Source of the DNA: Rhizobium etli CFN 42
GTDB taxonomy: Bacteria > Pseudomonadota > Alphaproteobacteria > Rhizobiales > Rhizobiaceae
Assembly: GCF_000092045.1 (NCBI RefSeq)
Contig: NC_007765.1
Location: 441,335 to 505,334 of the forward strand
Reading direction: 5' to 3'
Length of the DNA stretch: 64,000 nucleotides
Of the stretch, positions 45,429-53,942 are shown piece after piece; within the stretch, counting starts at the first letter, position 1, and each line of letters begins with the position of its first letter. The notes under the pieces are model-generated. The model was not told the origin of the DNA and did not search any database. It saw only the letters and a list, made by a program, of their open reading frames with translations. The position numbers and the translations under genes were made by a program.

Positions 45429-46396
45429 ATCGCCAGCATCCTTTCGACGGCGCGCCGCGCCGCTGCGGCGATTGCCGGATCGACCGTCACTTCATGGCGG
45501 TTTTCCTCAAGTGCGGCGCGAATATTGGTGAGGGTGATCCGCTTCATATGCGGGCAGAGATTGCAGGGGCGGATGAATTCGACGTCGGGATGGTGGACTG
45601 CGACGTTGTCGCTCATCGAGCATTCGGTCAGTAGCACGACGCGCGCCGGCTTCTGCCTGCCGACATAATCGGACATCACAGCGGTGGAGCCGGCGAAATC
45701 GGCCTCCGCCACCACGTCCGGCGGGCATTCCGGATGGGCGAGCACCGTCACGCCGGGATGGTTTTCACGCAGTTGGCGAACATCGTCTGCGGTGAAGAGT
45801 TCATGCACTTCGCAATGCCCATGCCAGGCGATGATCTCGACGTCGGTCTCACGGGCGACGTTGCGGGCGAGATATTCGTCGGGGATCATCAGCACCTTCG
45901 GCACGCCGAGCGACTCCACCACCTGTTTGGCATTGCCCGAGGTGCAGCAGATGTCGGAGGCGGCCTTCACCGCCGCCGAGGTATTGACATAGGTGATGAC
46001 GGGCACGCCGGGATGAGCCTGGCGCAGCAGCGCAATATCCTGCGGCGTGATCGAATCCGCCAGCGAGCAGCCGGCGCCGAGATCGGGGATCAGCACGGTT
46101 TTTTCGGGGTTCAGAAGCTTGGCGGTCTCGGCCATGAAATGCACGCCGGCCAGCACGATGACATCGGCATCGACCTCGACAGCCTTGCGGGCGAGCGCCA
46201 GGCTGTCGCCGACGATATCGGCCACACCGTGAAAAATCTCAGGCGTCTGATAGTTGTGAGCGAGAATGACGGCATTACGGCGGCGCTTGAGCTCGAGAAT
46301 GGCGTCCACGTCGTCCGCGAACGACATCCATTCGGCTTTGGGGATGACGCGGCTGACGCGGTTGTAGAGCGAGGATGCGGAAACTGCGTGATTCAT
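45425..46396 (-). CDS. nadA: quinolinate synthase NadA
   Basis: A 323-residue 4Fe-4S enzyme that condenses iminoaspartate with dihydroxyacetone phosphate to quinolinate. [41 protein letters not shown] and [10 protein letters not shown] are present, with the three cluster cysteines spread over the chain. It starts the nadABC operon; AGGAGCC lies before the ATG and two NrtR-type operators before that. Confidence 0.96.
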   Translation of the reverse strand: MNHAVSASSLYNRVSRVIPKAEWMSFADDVDAILELKRRRNAVILAHNYQTPEIFHGVADIVGDSLALARKAVEVDADVIVLAGVHFMAETAKLLNPEKTVLIPDLGAGCSLADSITPQDIALLRQAHPGVPVITYVNTSAAVKAASDICCTSGNAKQVVESLGVPKVLMIPDEYLARNVARETDVEIIAWHGHCEVHELFTADDVRQLRENHPGVTVLAHPECPPDVVAEADFAGSTAVMSDYVGRQKPARVVLLTECSMSDNVAVHHPDVEFIRPCNLCPHMKRITLTNIRAALEENRHEVTVDPAIAAAARRAVERMLAI

Positions 46397-46410
46397 GACC
46401 GGCTCCTAAT

Positions 46411-46429
46411 TATGCTCGATTTGAGCATA
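46411..46429 (-). promoter_or_regulatory. NrtR operator, site 1
   Basis: TATGCTC and GAGCATA are separated by GATTT, a perfect 7-bp inverted repeat 15 bases upstream of the nadA start codon. Confidence 0.75.
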
Positions 46430-46441
46430 TTGTAGGCAAAG

Positions 46442-46466
46442 ACATATTCTCGCTATGAGCATATGT
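46442..46466 (-). promoter_or_regulatory. NrtR operator, site 2
   Basis: ATATTCTC and GAGCATAT flank GCTAT (46444-46464): the same half-sites and 5-base spacing as site 1, with one mismatch, 34 bases centre to centre. It abuts the nrtR stop codon. Confidence 0.75.
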
Positions 46467-47431
46467 CAATTGCGGGAGAGCGGTAATTTCGTTCCTGCGA
46501 GCGCCCGTTCTTCGAGCACGGTGTGGCGGAAGCGGAAGAGCTTGGCCGGTCGGCCGCCGGTTTCGCTTTCCGTTCCGCCGGTTTCCTCGACCAATTCCTG
46601 CTGTTCGATGAGCCGGCGGAAATTCTGCTTGTGCAGCGTCAGCCCGGCCAGGGCCTCGATCGTGCGCTGCAGCCGCAGGAGCGTAAAACTCTCCGGCATC
46701 AGTTCGAAGACGACGGGGCGGTACTTGATCTTGGCGCGCAGCCGAGCGATCCCGGTCGCCAGGATGCGGCGATGATCGGCAAACATCGCCCGGCCGAGAT
46801 TGGCTTCCACCCCGCAACCGGCTTCGGCCACCAGGCCGGCTTCATAAAGCAGTTCGTAGCGTTGCAGGGCCAGATCCTCATTCCAGCCGCCGCCGTCGAG
46901 GCCGAAGTTGAAGTCGGCACGGCGATGGCGATGCTCCCGCCGGGCCGGATCGGCATCCGCCCAGCTCCTGAGGCGTGCCACGATTTCGTCCAGCACGGCC
47001 GGCCTGCCCTGCCGATGGTCTTCCCAGGGAAAATAGTCGTACCAGCCGTGCCATCCCGGTCGGCCGGCGCCCGCCTGCTCGTTGACCAGGCCGAGATAGC
47101 TGATCGAGATTGTCCGCCCGCCAAGAATCTCGTTGTTCCGGTCGCGGTCGGCGAAGGTATAGAGTTGTTCGAGATAACCAACCGGGTGCTCGGTCTGCTC
47201 CTGCACCCATTCGCGCAGGCCCGATTGCAGGGTTCGATGGCCCATTTCGAATGGGCCCGACGGCAGGGCGTTGCCGGAGCGGATGGTCATGACGCGCGGC
47301 TCATCCCCCGTCACCGCGACGAGCACCGCAATCAGTTCCGCATGCGCAAAGCCGATCGTCACAGGGGCCGAATACTCCGTTCCGAATGAATCGAACGGAT
47401 CATTCCTGCCACAGGCGGCGACGGAAGCCAA
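46466..47431 (-). CDS. nrtR: NUDIX-type NAD biosynthesis regulator NrtR
   Basis: A 321-residue protein with an N-terminal Nudix-like domain (residues about 20-190, including TIGFAHAELIAVLVAVTGDEPRV in two parts and REWVQEQTEHPVGYLEQLYTF) and a C-terminal winged helix (LLRLQRTIEALAGLTLHKQNFRRLI, in part). The canonical Nudix box is degenerate, as expected for a regulator that senses ADP-ribose or related NAD metabolites. The start is a TTG with AGGGGGAAAG upstream. It sits just upstream of nadABC on the same strand with two operator-like palindromes between. Confidence 0.88.
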   Translation of the reverse strand: MASVAACGRNDPFDSFGTEYSAPVTIGFAHAELIAVLVAVTGDEPRVMTIRSGNALPSGPFEMGHRTLQSGLREWVQEQTEHPVGYLEQLYTFADRDRNNEILGGRTISISYLGLVNEQAGAGRPGWHGWYDYFPWEDHRQGRPAVLDEIVARLRSWADADPARREHRHRRADFNFGLDGGGWNEDLALQRYELLYEAGLVAEAGCGVEANLGRAMFADHRRILATGIARLRAKIKYRPVVFELMPESFTLLRLQRTIEALAGLTLHKQNFRRLIEQQELVEETGGTESETGGRPAKLFRFRHTVLEERALAGTKLPLSRN

Positions 47432-47442
47432 TGCAACTTTCC

Positions 47443-47465
47443 CCCTCTCCCCGCTGGGGAGAAGG
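47443..47465 (-). repeat. GC-rich hairpin before nrtR
   Basis: CTCCCC-GCT-GGGGAG with further outer pairs, a sequence type common between rhizobial genes. It lies in the short gap between the PanB-like stop and the nrtR start and overlaps the nrtR leader. Confidence 0.45.
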
Positions 47466-47482
47466 GACTCGCCGGGCAGGCG

Positions 47483-48301
47483 TCAGCGCTTGCCCGTCTC
47501 GTTGGTCAGCCGGTCGCGGAAAATCTTCAATTCGGCCTCGTCGATACCGACGCAATGACGCTCTTCCGGGTAGGCGCCGGTCCTGACGTCCTCGGCGAAT
47601 TCGATGAAGGCGGCGATGCGCTCGCGCTGCAGCCGGTCATGTTCAGCGGCGAAGTTGCGATAGACCTTGGCGTGGCGCGGATAATGATCACGATTGGCGC
47701 CGAGCACATCGTCGGCGAAGAGATATTGGGCGTCGCAGCCGCTGCCCGCGCCCATCGAGATCATCAGCATCGAGGTGTTGCTGCTGATGGCGGCGGCAAC
47801 GTCACCCGGCACGACTTCAATTTCGGCGGCGAAGGCGCCGGCCTCCTCGAGCGCTTTGGTCTGCCGCCAGATCTCGGCCGCACTTGCTGCCGTCTTGCCG
47901 ACGGCGCGGAAGCCTCCGGTCCAGGTGGCTTTCGAGGGGATCAGCCCGAGATGGCCGCAGACGGGGATGCCCTCGTCGCGCAGGCGACGGATCGTCTGCA
48001 GGCTCGCGGCGCAATAGACGGCATCACCGCCGGCCTTCAGGGCCGCAAAGGCGGCGCGCAGGTAGTCTTCGGCCGAGACGTGGTCGCCATATTCGAGACC
48101 CGGAATGGCAAAGGGCGTGGGGGCGACCTCGCGGAAGACCGGGCCGAGCAGCGACGGTGGTACCGAGACGATGTCGATCCCCGACTTTTCGGCGGCTTCG
48201 GCCTCCTCGAGCGAGGTGACGCGCAGCATGGTCAGCTGGCGCTTGCCCTTTTCCGCAAGCAGATCGGCAACGGTTGCACGCTTATGTTTTTTCATCATCA
48301 A
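47483..48301 (-). CDS. PanB-like protein (ketopantoate hydroxymethyltransferase fold)
   Basis: A 272-residue PanB-family protein; IPVCGHLGLIPS, a FxGGFR-like WTGGFRAVG, IEVVP and GAGSGCDAQYL line up with PanB, and the protein ends with a PEERH segment like PanB. However, at positions of the metal ligands in E. coli PanB (VGDS, LADLPF, KIEGG) this protein has SVPPS, a segment without Asp, and VYCAAS. The catalytic Glu in IEVVP is kept. No panC is adjacent. It may have a changed activity in the same phosphoenolpyruvate/ketopantoate superfamily. Two ATG starts in a row (MMMKK) are possible. Confidence 0.8.
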   Translation of the reverse strand: MMMKKHKRATVADLLAEKGKRQLTMLRVTSLEEAEAAEKSGIDIVSVPPSLLGPVFREVAPTPFAIPGLEYGDHVSAEDYLRAAFAALKAGGDAVYCAASLQTIRRLRDEGIPVCGHLGLIPSKATWTGGFRAVGKTAASAAEIWRQTKALEEAGAFAAEIEVVPGDVAAAISSNTSMLMISMGAGSGCDAQYLFADDVLGANRDHYPRHAKVYRNFAAEHDRLQRERIAAFIEFAEDVRTGAYPEERHCVGIDEAELKIFRDRLTNETGKR

Positions 48302-48323
48302 TTCCTTTGAAAATATCGGGGGC

Positions 48324-49550
48324 TCAGGCGGTCAGAAGGGATTTCAGCTTGACGTTGCTTGATGTCAGCGCAGCAGGGTCTGGATGGGCGCCAGCCGCGA
48401 TCAACATTTCCGCAAGTCTGATGTCGCGCGCCACGGCATTGCCCGGGCCGATGCCGCTTGCGGCGATCAACCGGCCATCAGCGTCGAGGTGGAAGAGAAT
48501 GAAGGCGTCCGGTCCGAGGTCGCGGCGCAGATGCAGGACCGCCCCTTCGGCGAGGCCTGATATCTGCAGCGTCATGTCGTATTGATCCGACCAGAACCAC
48601 GGCACGGCTGAAACGGCTTCGTCGCAGCCGAGCATATTGGCGGCGGCCAACGTGCCCTGCTCCTGGGCATTGCGCCAGGATTCGAGCCTTACCCGCCGGC
48701 CGCCATAGATAGGCAGCGGAAAGGAACAGCAGTCGCCGGCGGCAAAAACATCAGGCGCCGAGGTCCGGAGATAGGTGTCGACGGCAATGCCGTTTTCGAT
48801 TGTAAGCCCCGCCCTTTCGGCGATGTCGACATTCGGCCGCGCGCCAATGCCGACGAGGGCGAGATCGGCTTCTATCACCGCGCCAGTCGATAGTTTGACG
48901 ACGGCCTTCCCGCTTTCCGCAGTCAATGTCTCAATCGAGACACCGCAGCGGATATCGACACCTTCGGCCCGGTGGCGTTCGGTCAGCAGATGAGCGATCT
49001 CGTCCGGCACGCCGCGCTTCAGCACGCGGTCCAGTCCCTCAATGACGGTGACATCGGCGCCAAGCAAGCGCGCCGTCGCGGCAAGTTCCAGCCCGATGAA
49101 GCCGCCGCCGATAATGGCGATATGCCCGCCGGACTTCATGGCCTCGCGCAGAGCGGCCGCATCCTCATGGGTGCGAAGCGAACGGATATGCGGATTGCCT
49201 TCGGAGGCGCCCGGGAACGATCTCGCGGCCGCGCCCGTCGCCAGCAGAAGCTTGTCGTAGGAGAGTGCGGCGCCATCCGAAAGCAGGACGGTCCGGGAGG
49301 CAGGATCGAAATCCCTGGCTTCAAGACCGATCAGCAGCCGGATGCCGCTTTCGGCGTATTTGTCCGCAGCCGCGATGAATTTCGGATCGCCCGCATCGGC
49401 GGCAGCCGCCTTCGAAAGCGGCGGCCGTTCATAAGGGTGAAGGGGTTCGGCGCCAACGAGCGTTATCTCGCCGGCAAAACCCTTTTCCCGCAGAGCGAAA
49501 GCGGCGCGAGCACCGCATTCGCCCGCACCGAGGATGACGAAATGAGCCAC
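48324..49550 (-). CDS. FAD-dependent ferredoxin reductase, MocF-like
   Basis: A 408-residue NAD(P)H:ferredoxin reductase with the FAD motif ILGAGECGARAAFAL, PYERPPLSK, the NAD motif IIGGGFIGLELAATARLLGA and VFAAGDCCSFP. The GTG start at 49550 was chosen because GGAGG precedes it and the coding begins right at the FAD strand; the longer frame to 49697 overlaps the ferredoxin gene. With the Rieske ferredoxin and the desaturase-like oxygenase upstream it forms a three-part electron chain like mocDEF of rhizopine breakdown. Confidence 0.85.
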   Translation of the reverse strand: MAHFVILGAGECGARAAFALREKGFAGEITLVGAEPLHPYERPPLSKAAAADAGDPKFIAAADKYAESGIRLLIGLEARDFDPASRTVLLSDGAALSYDKLLLATGAAARSFPGASEGNPHIRSLRTHEDAAALREAMKSGGHIAIIGGGFIGLELAATARLLGADVTVIEGLDRVLKRGVPDEIAHLLTERHRAEGVDIRCGVSIETLTAESGKAVVKLSTGAVIEADLALVGIGARPNVDIAERAGLTIENGIAVDTYLRTSAPDVFAAGDCCSFPLPIYGGRRVRLESWRNAQEQGTLAAANMLGCDEAVSAVPWFWSDQYDMTLQISGLAEGAVLHLRRDLGPDAFILFHLDADGRLIAASGIGPGNAVARDIRLAEMLIAAGAHPDPAALTSSNVKLKSLLTA

Positions 49551-49560
49551 ATCAGCCTCC

Positions 49561-49875
49561 TCAGACAGCGATGAAGACGGTGTCGCCTTCGATCTTGACC
49601 GGATAGGTCTTGAGATTGACGCAGACCGGTGCACCCTTGGCTTCGCCCGTCTTGTAGTTGAAGCGGCCGTTATGTTTCGGGCATTCGATGATTTCATCCA
49701 TCACAAGCCCGTCGGCGAGATGGATATGTTCATGCGTGCAGAGTCCGTCGGTGGCGAAGAATTCGTCGTCGGGGCTGCGGTAGACCGCGAAGGTGCGCCC
49801 GCCATGATCGAAGCGGATGACATCCTCTTCGTCGATCTCGTCCTTGCCGCAGACTTCGATCCAGTTTCCGCTCAT
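49561..49875 (-). CDS. Rieske-type ferredoxin, MocE-like
   Basis: A 104-residue Rieske 2Fe-2S protein with the ligand pairs CTHEH and CPKHNGRF. It resembles MocE, the ferredoxin of the rhizopine oxygenase system, and would carry electrons from the reductase encoded downstream to the membrane oxygenase encoded upstream. The spacing of 10-22 bases to both neighbours indicates one operon. Confidence 0.9.
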   Translation of the reverse strand: MSGNWIEVCGKDEIDEEDVIRFDHGGRTFAVYRSPDDEFFATDGLCTHEHIHLADGLVMDEIIECPKHNGRFNYKTGEAKGAPVCVNLKTYPVKIEGDTVFIAV

Positions 49876-49897
49876 CTTTGTCCTCCTCGATTTTCGA

Positions 49898-50986
49898 TTA
49901 TTGCGCCGCCGGCGCCAGTTCGTTGTGGAATTCCTCGCGATAGGGCCGCGCGGTGGCCGGCAGTTCCCGCCTCAGGAAATAATCCTCGTTGCGCAGCTGG
50001 CGCAGGAAAGCCGGGATCATCTCGCGGTAGCCCGACCAGATCGACCGGTTCGGCGCCGGCAGATCGTGCTTGATCATTGCGTGCAGCCGGGGCAGCGCGT
50101 GATAGGGCACCATCGGGAACATGTGATGTTCGACGTGGTAATTCATGTTCCAATAAATGAAACGGCTGATCGGGTTCATATAGACCGTGCGGCTGTTCAG
50201 CCGGTGATCGATGACGTTGTCGGCAAGGCCGCCATGCTGCAGGAGCCCGGTCAGCACGTGGTGCCAGGCGCCGTAGAGGCGCGGCAGGCCGATCAGCATC
50301 AGCGGCAGGATCGAGCCGGTGGCAACCGCGACGGCGATCGTCGCGAGATAGATCGTCAGCCAGATGCGGGCGAAGCGGATCGCCTTCGCCTGCTCCATCT
50401 CCGGAATGAAGGTCTTTTCCGCCGCGCTGATGATGCCGAAGGCGTTGCGCAGCATGTCGAGGACAGCATGCCAGACGTCGAGAATGCCGAAGAAATTGAG
50501 GATCAACCGGAGCAGGTCCGGCGGCCGCATGACGGCGATCTCCGGATCGCGGCCGACGATGACCGTATCGGTATGATGGCGCGTATGGCTCCAGCGCCAG
50601 GTCACCGGATTGCGCATGATCATGAAGCAGGCGATCTGGTAGACGGCGTCGTTCATCCAGCGCGTTTTGAAGGCGGTGCCGTGACCGCATTCATGCCAGC
50701 GGCTGTCGGAGGCCGAGCCGTAGAGCACGCCGTAAGCGAGGAAGAAGGGCAGCGCGATCCAGGAGCCCCAGAAATAGATGCCGAGACCGGCAAAGACCAC
50801 CATGCTGCCGAGCCAGATGACCGTGTCACGGATCGCCGGCGCATCGGATCGCTGCATCAGCGCCTTCATCTCCTTGCGGGGAATATCGGTGTGATACCAT
50901 TCGGCAGCCGCGAGTCCCGTCTCCACCGCGGTGCGGCCGCTTTCCCCGAGCAGATCGTAGTCTCGTTTCTTTGTCTGGATCGCCAT
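49898..50986 (-). CDS. fatty acid desaturase-like oxygenase, MocD-like
   Basis: A 362-residue membrane protein of the fatty acid desaturase/alkane hydroxylase superfamily. The three His boxes HECGH, HTRHH and HVEHH, which bind the di-iron centre, and four hydrophobic segments are visible. With MocE- and MocF-like partners it most resembles MocD, which removes the O-methyl group of the rhizopine 3-O-methyl-scyllo-inosamine. The start at 50986 follows AGGCGG. The substrate here is inferred. Confidence 0.85.
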   Translation of the reverse strand: MAIQTKKRDYDLLGESGRTAVETGLAAAEWYHTDIPRKEMKALMQRSDAPAIRDTVIWLGSMVVFAGLGIYFWGSWIALPFFLAYGVLYGSASDSRWHECGHGTAFKTRWMNDAVYQIACFMIMRNPVTWRWSHTRHHTDTVIVGRDPEIAVMRPPDLLRLILNFFGILDVWHAVLDMLRNAFGIISAAEKTFIPEMEQAKAIRFARIWLTIYLATIAVAVATGSILPLMLIGLPRLYGAWHHVLTGLLQHGGLADNVIDHRLNSRTVYMNPISRFIYWNMNYHVEHHMFPMVPYHALPRLHAMIKHDLPAPNRSIWSGYREMIPAFLRQLRNEDYFLRRELPATARPYREEFHNELAPAAQ

Positions 50987-51067
50987 TATCCGCCTCCCTA
51001 TGCCGTTGTCGGGAGAATAGGTTGACTTTGGACGACGCTCAATGCAGGCTTGATGTAATCTATCAAA

Positions 51068-51084
51068 AGCCATCATGAATGGCT
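51068..51084. promoter_or_regulatory. palindrome in the mocD-lacI divergent region
   Basis: AGCCAT and ATGGCT flank CATGA between the divergent oxygenase operon and the LacI-type gene, a plausible operator. Confidence 0.5.
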
Positions 51085-51115
51085 CGCATCCATGAGCGAA
51101 TACATCAGGGATATC

Positions 51116-52144
51116 ATGCGCCGCCCCACCATCTCCGATCTCGCTCGCGCCTCCGGCGTCAGCGTCGCCACTGTCGACCGCGTTCTCAACGCTCGTCATC
51201 GTGTGCGGGAGGAAACGGCGCGGCGGGTCTATGATGCGGCACAGGAGATCGGTTATCATGCCGTCGGCCTCATCCGGCAGCGCGTCTTCGAAGATCTGCC
51301 GCAATACAAGCTCGCCTTCCTGCTGCAGAAGCCGACGCAGGCCTTCTATCAGACCTTCGCCCGCGAAATCGAGGCGGCGGCGCGCGCCGTCACCACCGCC
51401 CGTCTGCAGATCCAGATCGAATACCCGTCTTCGACAACCCCTGCCGCCATCAACGAAAAGATCAAGTCGCTCGGCGCCCGCAACCAGGCCGTAGCCGTCG
51501 TCGGTCCCGACTACCCCGCGGTCACGACTGCGGTGGAGGAGTTGAAGGAGCGCGGCATTCCCGTCTTCTCGCTGCTCTCCGATCTCGCCACCGGCGTGCG
51601 TGACGCCTATGTCGGCGTCAACAATCGCAAGGTCGGACGCACCGCCGCCTGGATGATCGCACGGACGGCCGATAAGCCCGGCAAAGTGGCCTGTTTTGTC
51701 GGCAGCCACCGCTTCCACGGCCATGAATTGCGGGAGATCGGGTTCCGCTCCTATTTTCGGGAGAATGCGCCGGAATTCGATGTCGTCGAAACATTGATCA
51801 ACCTGGAGACTGCCGAAATCACCCATGAGGCAACGCTGACGCTGCTGCAGAAACATCCCGACCTCGTCGGGCTTTATGTCTGCGGCGGCGGTATGGAGGG
51901 GGCGATTTCGGCGTTCCGTGAAGAGGATGTCGGCGGCCGGATCGTGCTTGTCGTCAATGAGCTGACGCCGGAGAGCAAGGCTGGTCTCGCCGACGATATC
52001 GTCACCATGGTGGTTGCCACTCCCCTGCCCGCTCTCTGCAAGGAGCTGTTATCGCTGATGCTCGGCGCGATAGAGCATGGTGAGGCCGCCGTTCCCGGCC
52101 AATCCTTCCTGCCATTCGATATCTATATTTCCGAGAATATCTGA
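51116..52144 (+). CDS. LacI-family transcriptional regulator
   Basis: A 342-residue regulator with an N-terminal LacI helix-turn-helix (PTISDLARASGVSVATVDRVLN) and a periplasmic-binding-protein-like sensor domain (about 60-335), as in regulators of inositol and sugar use. ATG 51116 follows AGGGAT; an ATG at 51092 has no ribosome binding site. It lies between the oxygenase operon and the MocC/IolI-like gene and probably controls both. Confidence 0.9.
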   Translation: MRRPTISDLARASGVSVATVDRVLNARHRVREETARRVYDAAQEIGYHAVGLIRQRVFEDLPQYKLAFLLQKPTQAFYQTFAREIEAAARAVTTARLQIQIEYPSSTTPAAINEKIKSLGARNQAVAVVGPDYPAVTTAVEELKERGIPVFSLLSDLATGVRDAYVGVNNRKVGRTAAWMIARTADKPGKVACFVGSHRFHGHELREIGFRSYFRENAPEFDVVETLINLETAEITHEATLTLLQKHPDLVGLYVCGGGMEGAISAFREEDVGGRIVLVVNELTPESKAGLADDIVTMVVATPLPALCKELLSLMLGAIEHGEAAVPGQSFLPFDIYISENI

Positions 52145-52307
52145 GGAGTGATGGAATTCTATCATCGCGCCTGAAATTCTTTCAGCAATGAGGGGAGGAC
52201 GCCGGCAATGACGGATGGATTGCCCGGCAAATTCGGATAGAGATTCGCTCGCCCATTCACGAGTACCTCTCCGCTTCTGTCGCGGAGACGAGGAGGAGAT
52301 ATCCGTC

Positions 52308-53120
52308 ATGACTTCGATCCGTTTTGCCCTCAACCACATGGCTGCGCCGTCGCTCGCTATCGATGATTTCTTCGCGCTGGCAAAGTCGCTCGGCATCGAC
52401 TCGGTCGAGATCCGCAACGACCTTTCCGGCAACGCAATTCTCGACGGCACCAAACCCGAAGCGATCAGAGAAGCCGCCGCCCGCCACGGGCTGACGATCA
52501 TTTCGATCAACGCCCTGCAGCGTTTCAACGAATGGAATGAGACGCGTGCCAAGGAAGCGCGGGAACTGATCGATTATGCCGCGGCCTGCGGCGCCAAGGC
52601 GCTGGTCCTCGTCCCCAAGAACGACGGCACCGGCTGCGCCGACGGCGAACGCCAGGCCAATCTGCGCCAGTCCCTGGCAGCACTGAAGCCGATGCTTGAT
52701 AAAGCCGGCATCATCGGCCTCGTCGAGCCGCTCGGTTTCGAGATCTGCTCGCTGCGTTCGAAGACCGAGGCGGCCGAGGCGATCAGGGAACTCGGCGCGC
52801 AGTCGATCTTCAAGCTCGTTCACGACACCTTCCACCATCACCTTGCCGGCGAAGCCGCGACCTTCCCCGACCTGGCCGGCCTGGTGCACATTTCCGGCGT
52901 CAGCGATCCCTCCGTTTCCGTTGCCGATATGCGTGACTCCCATCGCGTACTCGTGGACGGCGACGACCGGCTTGACAATGCCGGGCAGATCAAGGCGCTG
53001 CTGCAGGCAGGCTACAAGGGTCCGTTCTCCTTCGAACCCTTTGCTGCGGAAGTTCATGCGGTCAAGGACCCGGCCGCTGCGCTGCGCGCCAGCATGGATT
53101 ATCTGACCGCGCGGGTCTAA
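52308..53120 (+). CDS. IolI/MocC-like TIM-barrel sugar isomerase or epimerase
   Basis: A 270-residue xylose isomerase-like TIM barrel. The metal-binding Glu/Asp/His positions are suggested by LVEPLGFE, LVHDTFHHH and FSFEPFA. It is related to inosose isomerase IolI and to MocC of rhizopine catabolism. The start follows GAGGAGGAG. Its neighbours (LacI regulator and MocD/E/F-like genes) suggest a role in breakdown of an inositol-type compound. Confidence 0.82.
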   Translation: MTSIRFALNHMAAPSLAIDDFFALAKSLGIDSVEIRNDLSGNAILDGTKPEAIREAAARHGLTIISINALQRFNEWNETRAKEARELIDYAAACGAKALVLVPKNDGTGCADGERQANLRQSLAALKPMLDKAGIIGLVEPLGFEICSLRSKTEAAEAIRELGAQSIFKLVHDTFHHHLAGEAATFPDLAGLVHISGVSDPSVSVADMRDSHRVLVDGDDRLDNAGQIKALLQAGYKGPFSFEPFAAEVHAVKDPAAALRASMDYLTARV

Positions 53121-53142
53121 GACCCACGGGTACGCTTCTCTT

Positions 53143-53174
53143 CATGATCGGCCGCCGGCGAGCGGCCGATCATG
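53143..53174. terminator. 13-bp perfect hairpin between convergent genes
   Basis: CATGATCGGCCGC and GCGGCCGATCATG pair fully around a 6-base loop between the IolI-like gene and cobM. It has no T-run and could act from both sides. Confidence 0.65.
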
Positions 53175-53179
53175 AGACG

Positions 53180-53938
53180 TTATTCCCGGCCCCTGAACCG
53201 GCGCTGATAGGCCGGATCATAGAGCGAGCTCTCGCGAAAATCTTCCGCCGCGAGCGACGGTCCGACGAAGATGATCGCCGTGCGTTCGATCGGTTCGGCC
53301 GCAACCTTTGCCTCGATATCGGAGAGCGTGCCGGAGAGGATGCGCTCGTCCGCCCAGGAGGCCTTGACGACGATGACGATCGGGCAGTCCGCGCCGTAGA
53401 GCGGCGTCAACTCGTCGACCACCTGCTTCAGAGCATGGATCGCCAGATGGATGGCCAGCGTAGCGCCCGTCGCGCCGAATTTCGCCAACGTCTCTTCATT
53501 CGGCATCGGTGACGCGCGGCCGGACACACGGGTCAGCACCACGCTTTGAGCGATGGCCGGGATCGTCAGTTCGCGCCCGAGTGCCGCGGCCGCAGCCGCA
53601 AAGGCCGGAACACCCGGGGTCATCGTATAGGCGATGCCGTGCTTCTGCAGCCGGCGCACCTGCTCGGCGACCGCGCTCCAGACGGAGAGGTCGCCGGAGT
53701 GCAGCCGGGCGACGTCCTGGCCGGCGGCAGCGGCTCGGAGAAATTCCGCCTCGATCTCATCGAGCGACATCGGGGCAGTATCGACGATGCGCACGCCAGT
53801 TGGGCAATATTGCAGCAGTTCCGGCGAGACGATCGAGCCGGCATAGAGGCAGACCGGGCACCGGGCAATGAGATCGCGGCCACGCACTGTGATCAGATCC
53901 GCAGCGCCCGGCCCCGCGCCAATGAAATGCACCGTCAT
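53180..53938 (-). CDS. cobM: precorrin-4 C11-methyltransferase CobM
   Basis: A 252-residue SAM-dependent methyltransferase of the uroporphyrinogen-III/precorrin family: [18 protein letters not shown] at the start, [12 protein letters not shown] for SAM binding, and [15 protein letters not shown]. It methylates C11 of precorrin-4 in the aerobic route to cobalamin. It follows cobL by 4 bases on the same strand; the cobE gene often found here is absent. Confidence 0.95.
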   Translation of the reverse strand: MTVHFIGAGPGAADLITVRGRDLIARCPVCLYAGSIVSPELLQYCPTGVRIVDTAPMSLDEIEAEFLRAAAAGQDVARLHSGDLSVWSAVAEQVRRLQKHGIAYTMTPGVPAFAAAAAALGRELTIPAIAQSVVLTRVSGRASPMPNEETLAKFGATGATLAIHLAIHALKQVVDELTPLYGADCPIVIVVKASWADERILSGTLSDIEAKVAAEPIERTAIIFVGPSLAAEDFRESSLYDPAYQRRFRGRE

Positions 53939-53942
53939 CCCG

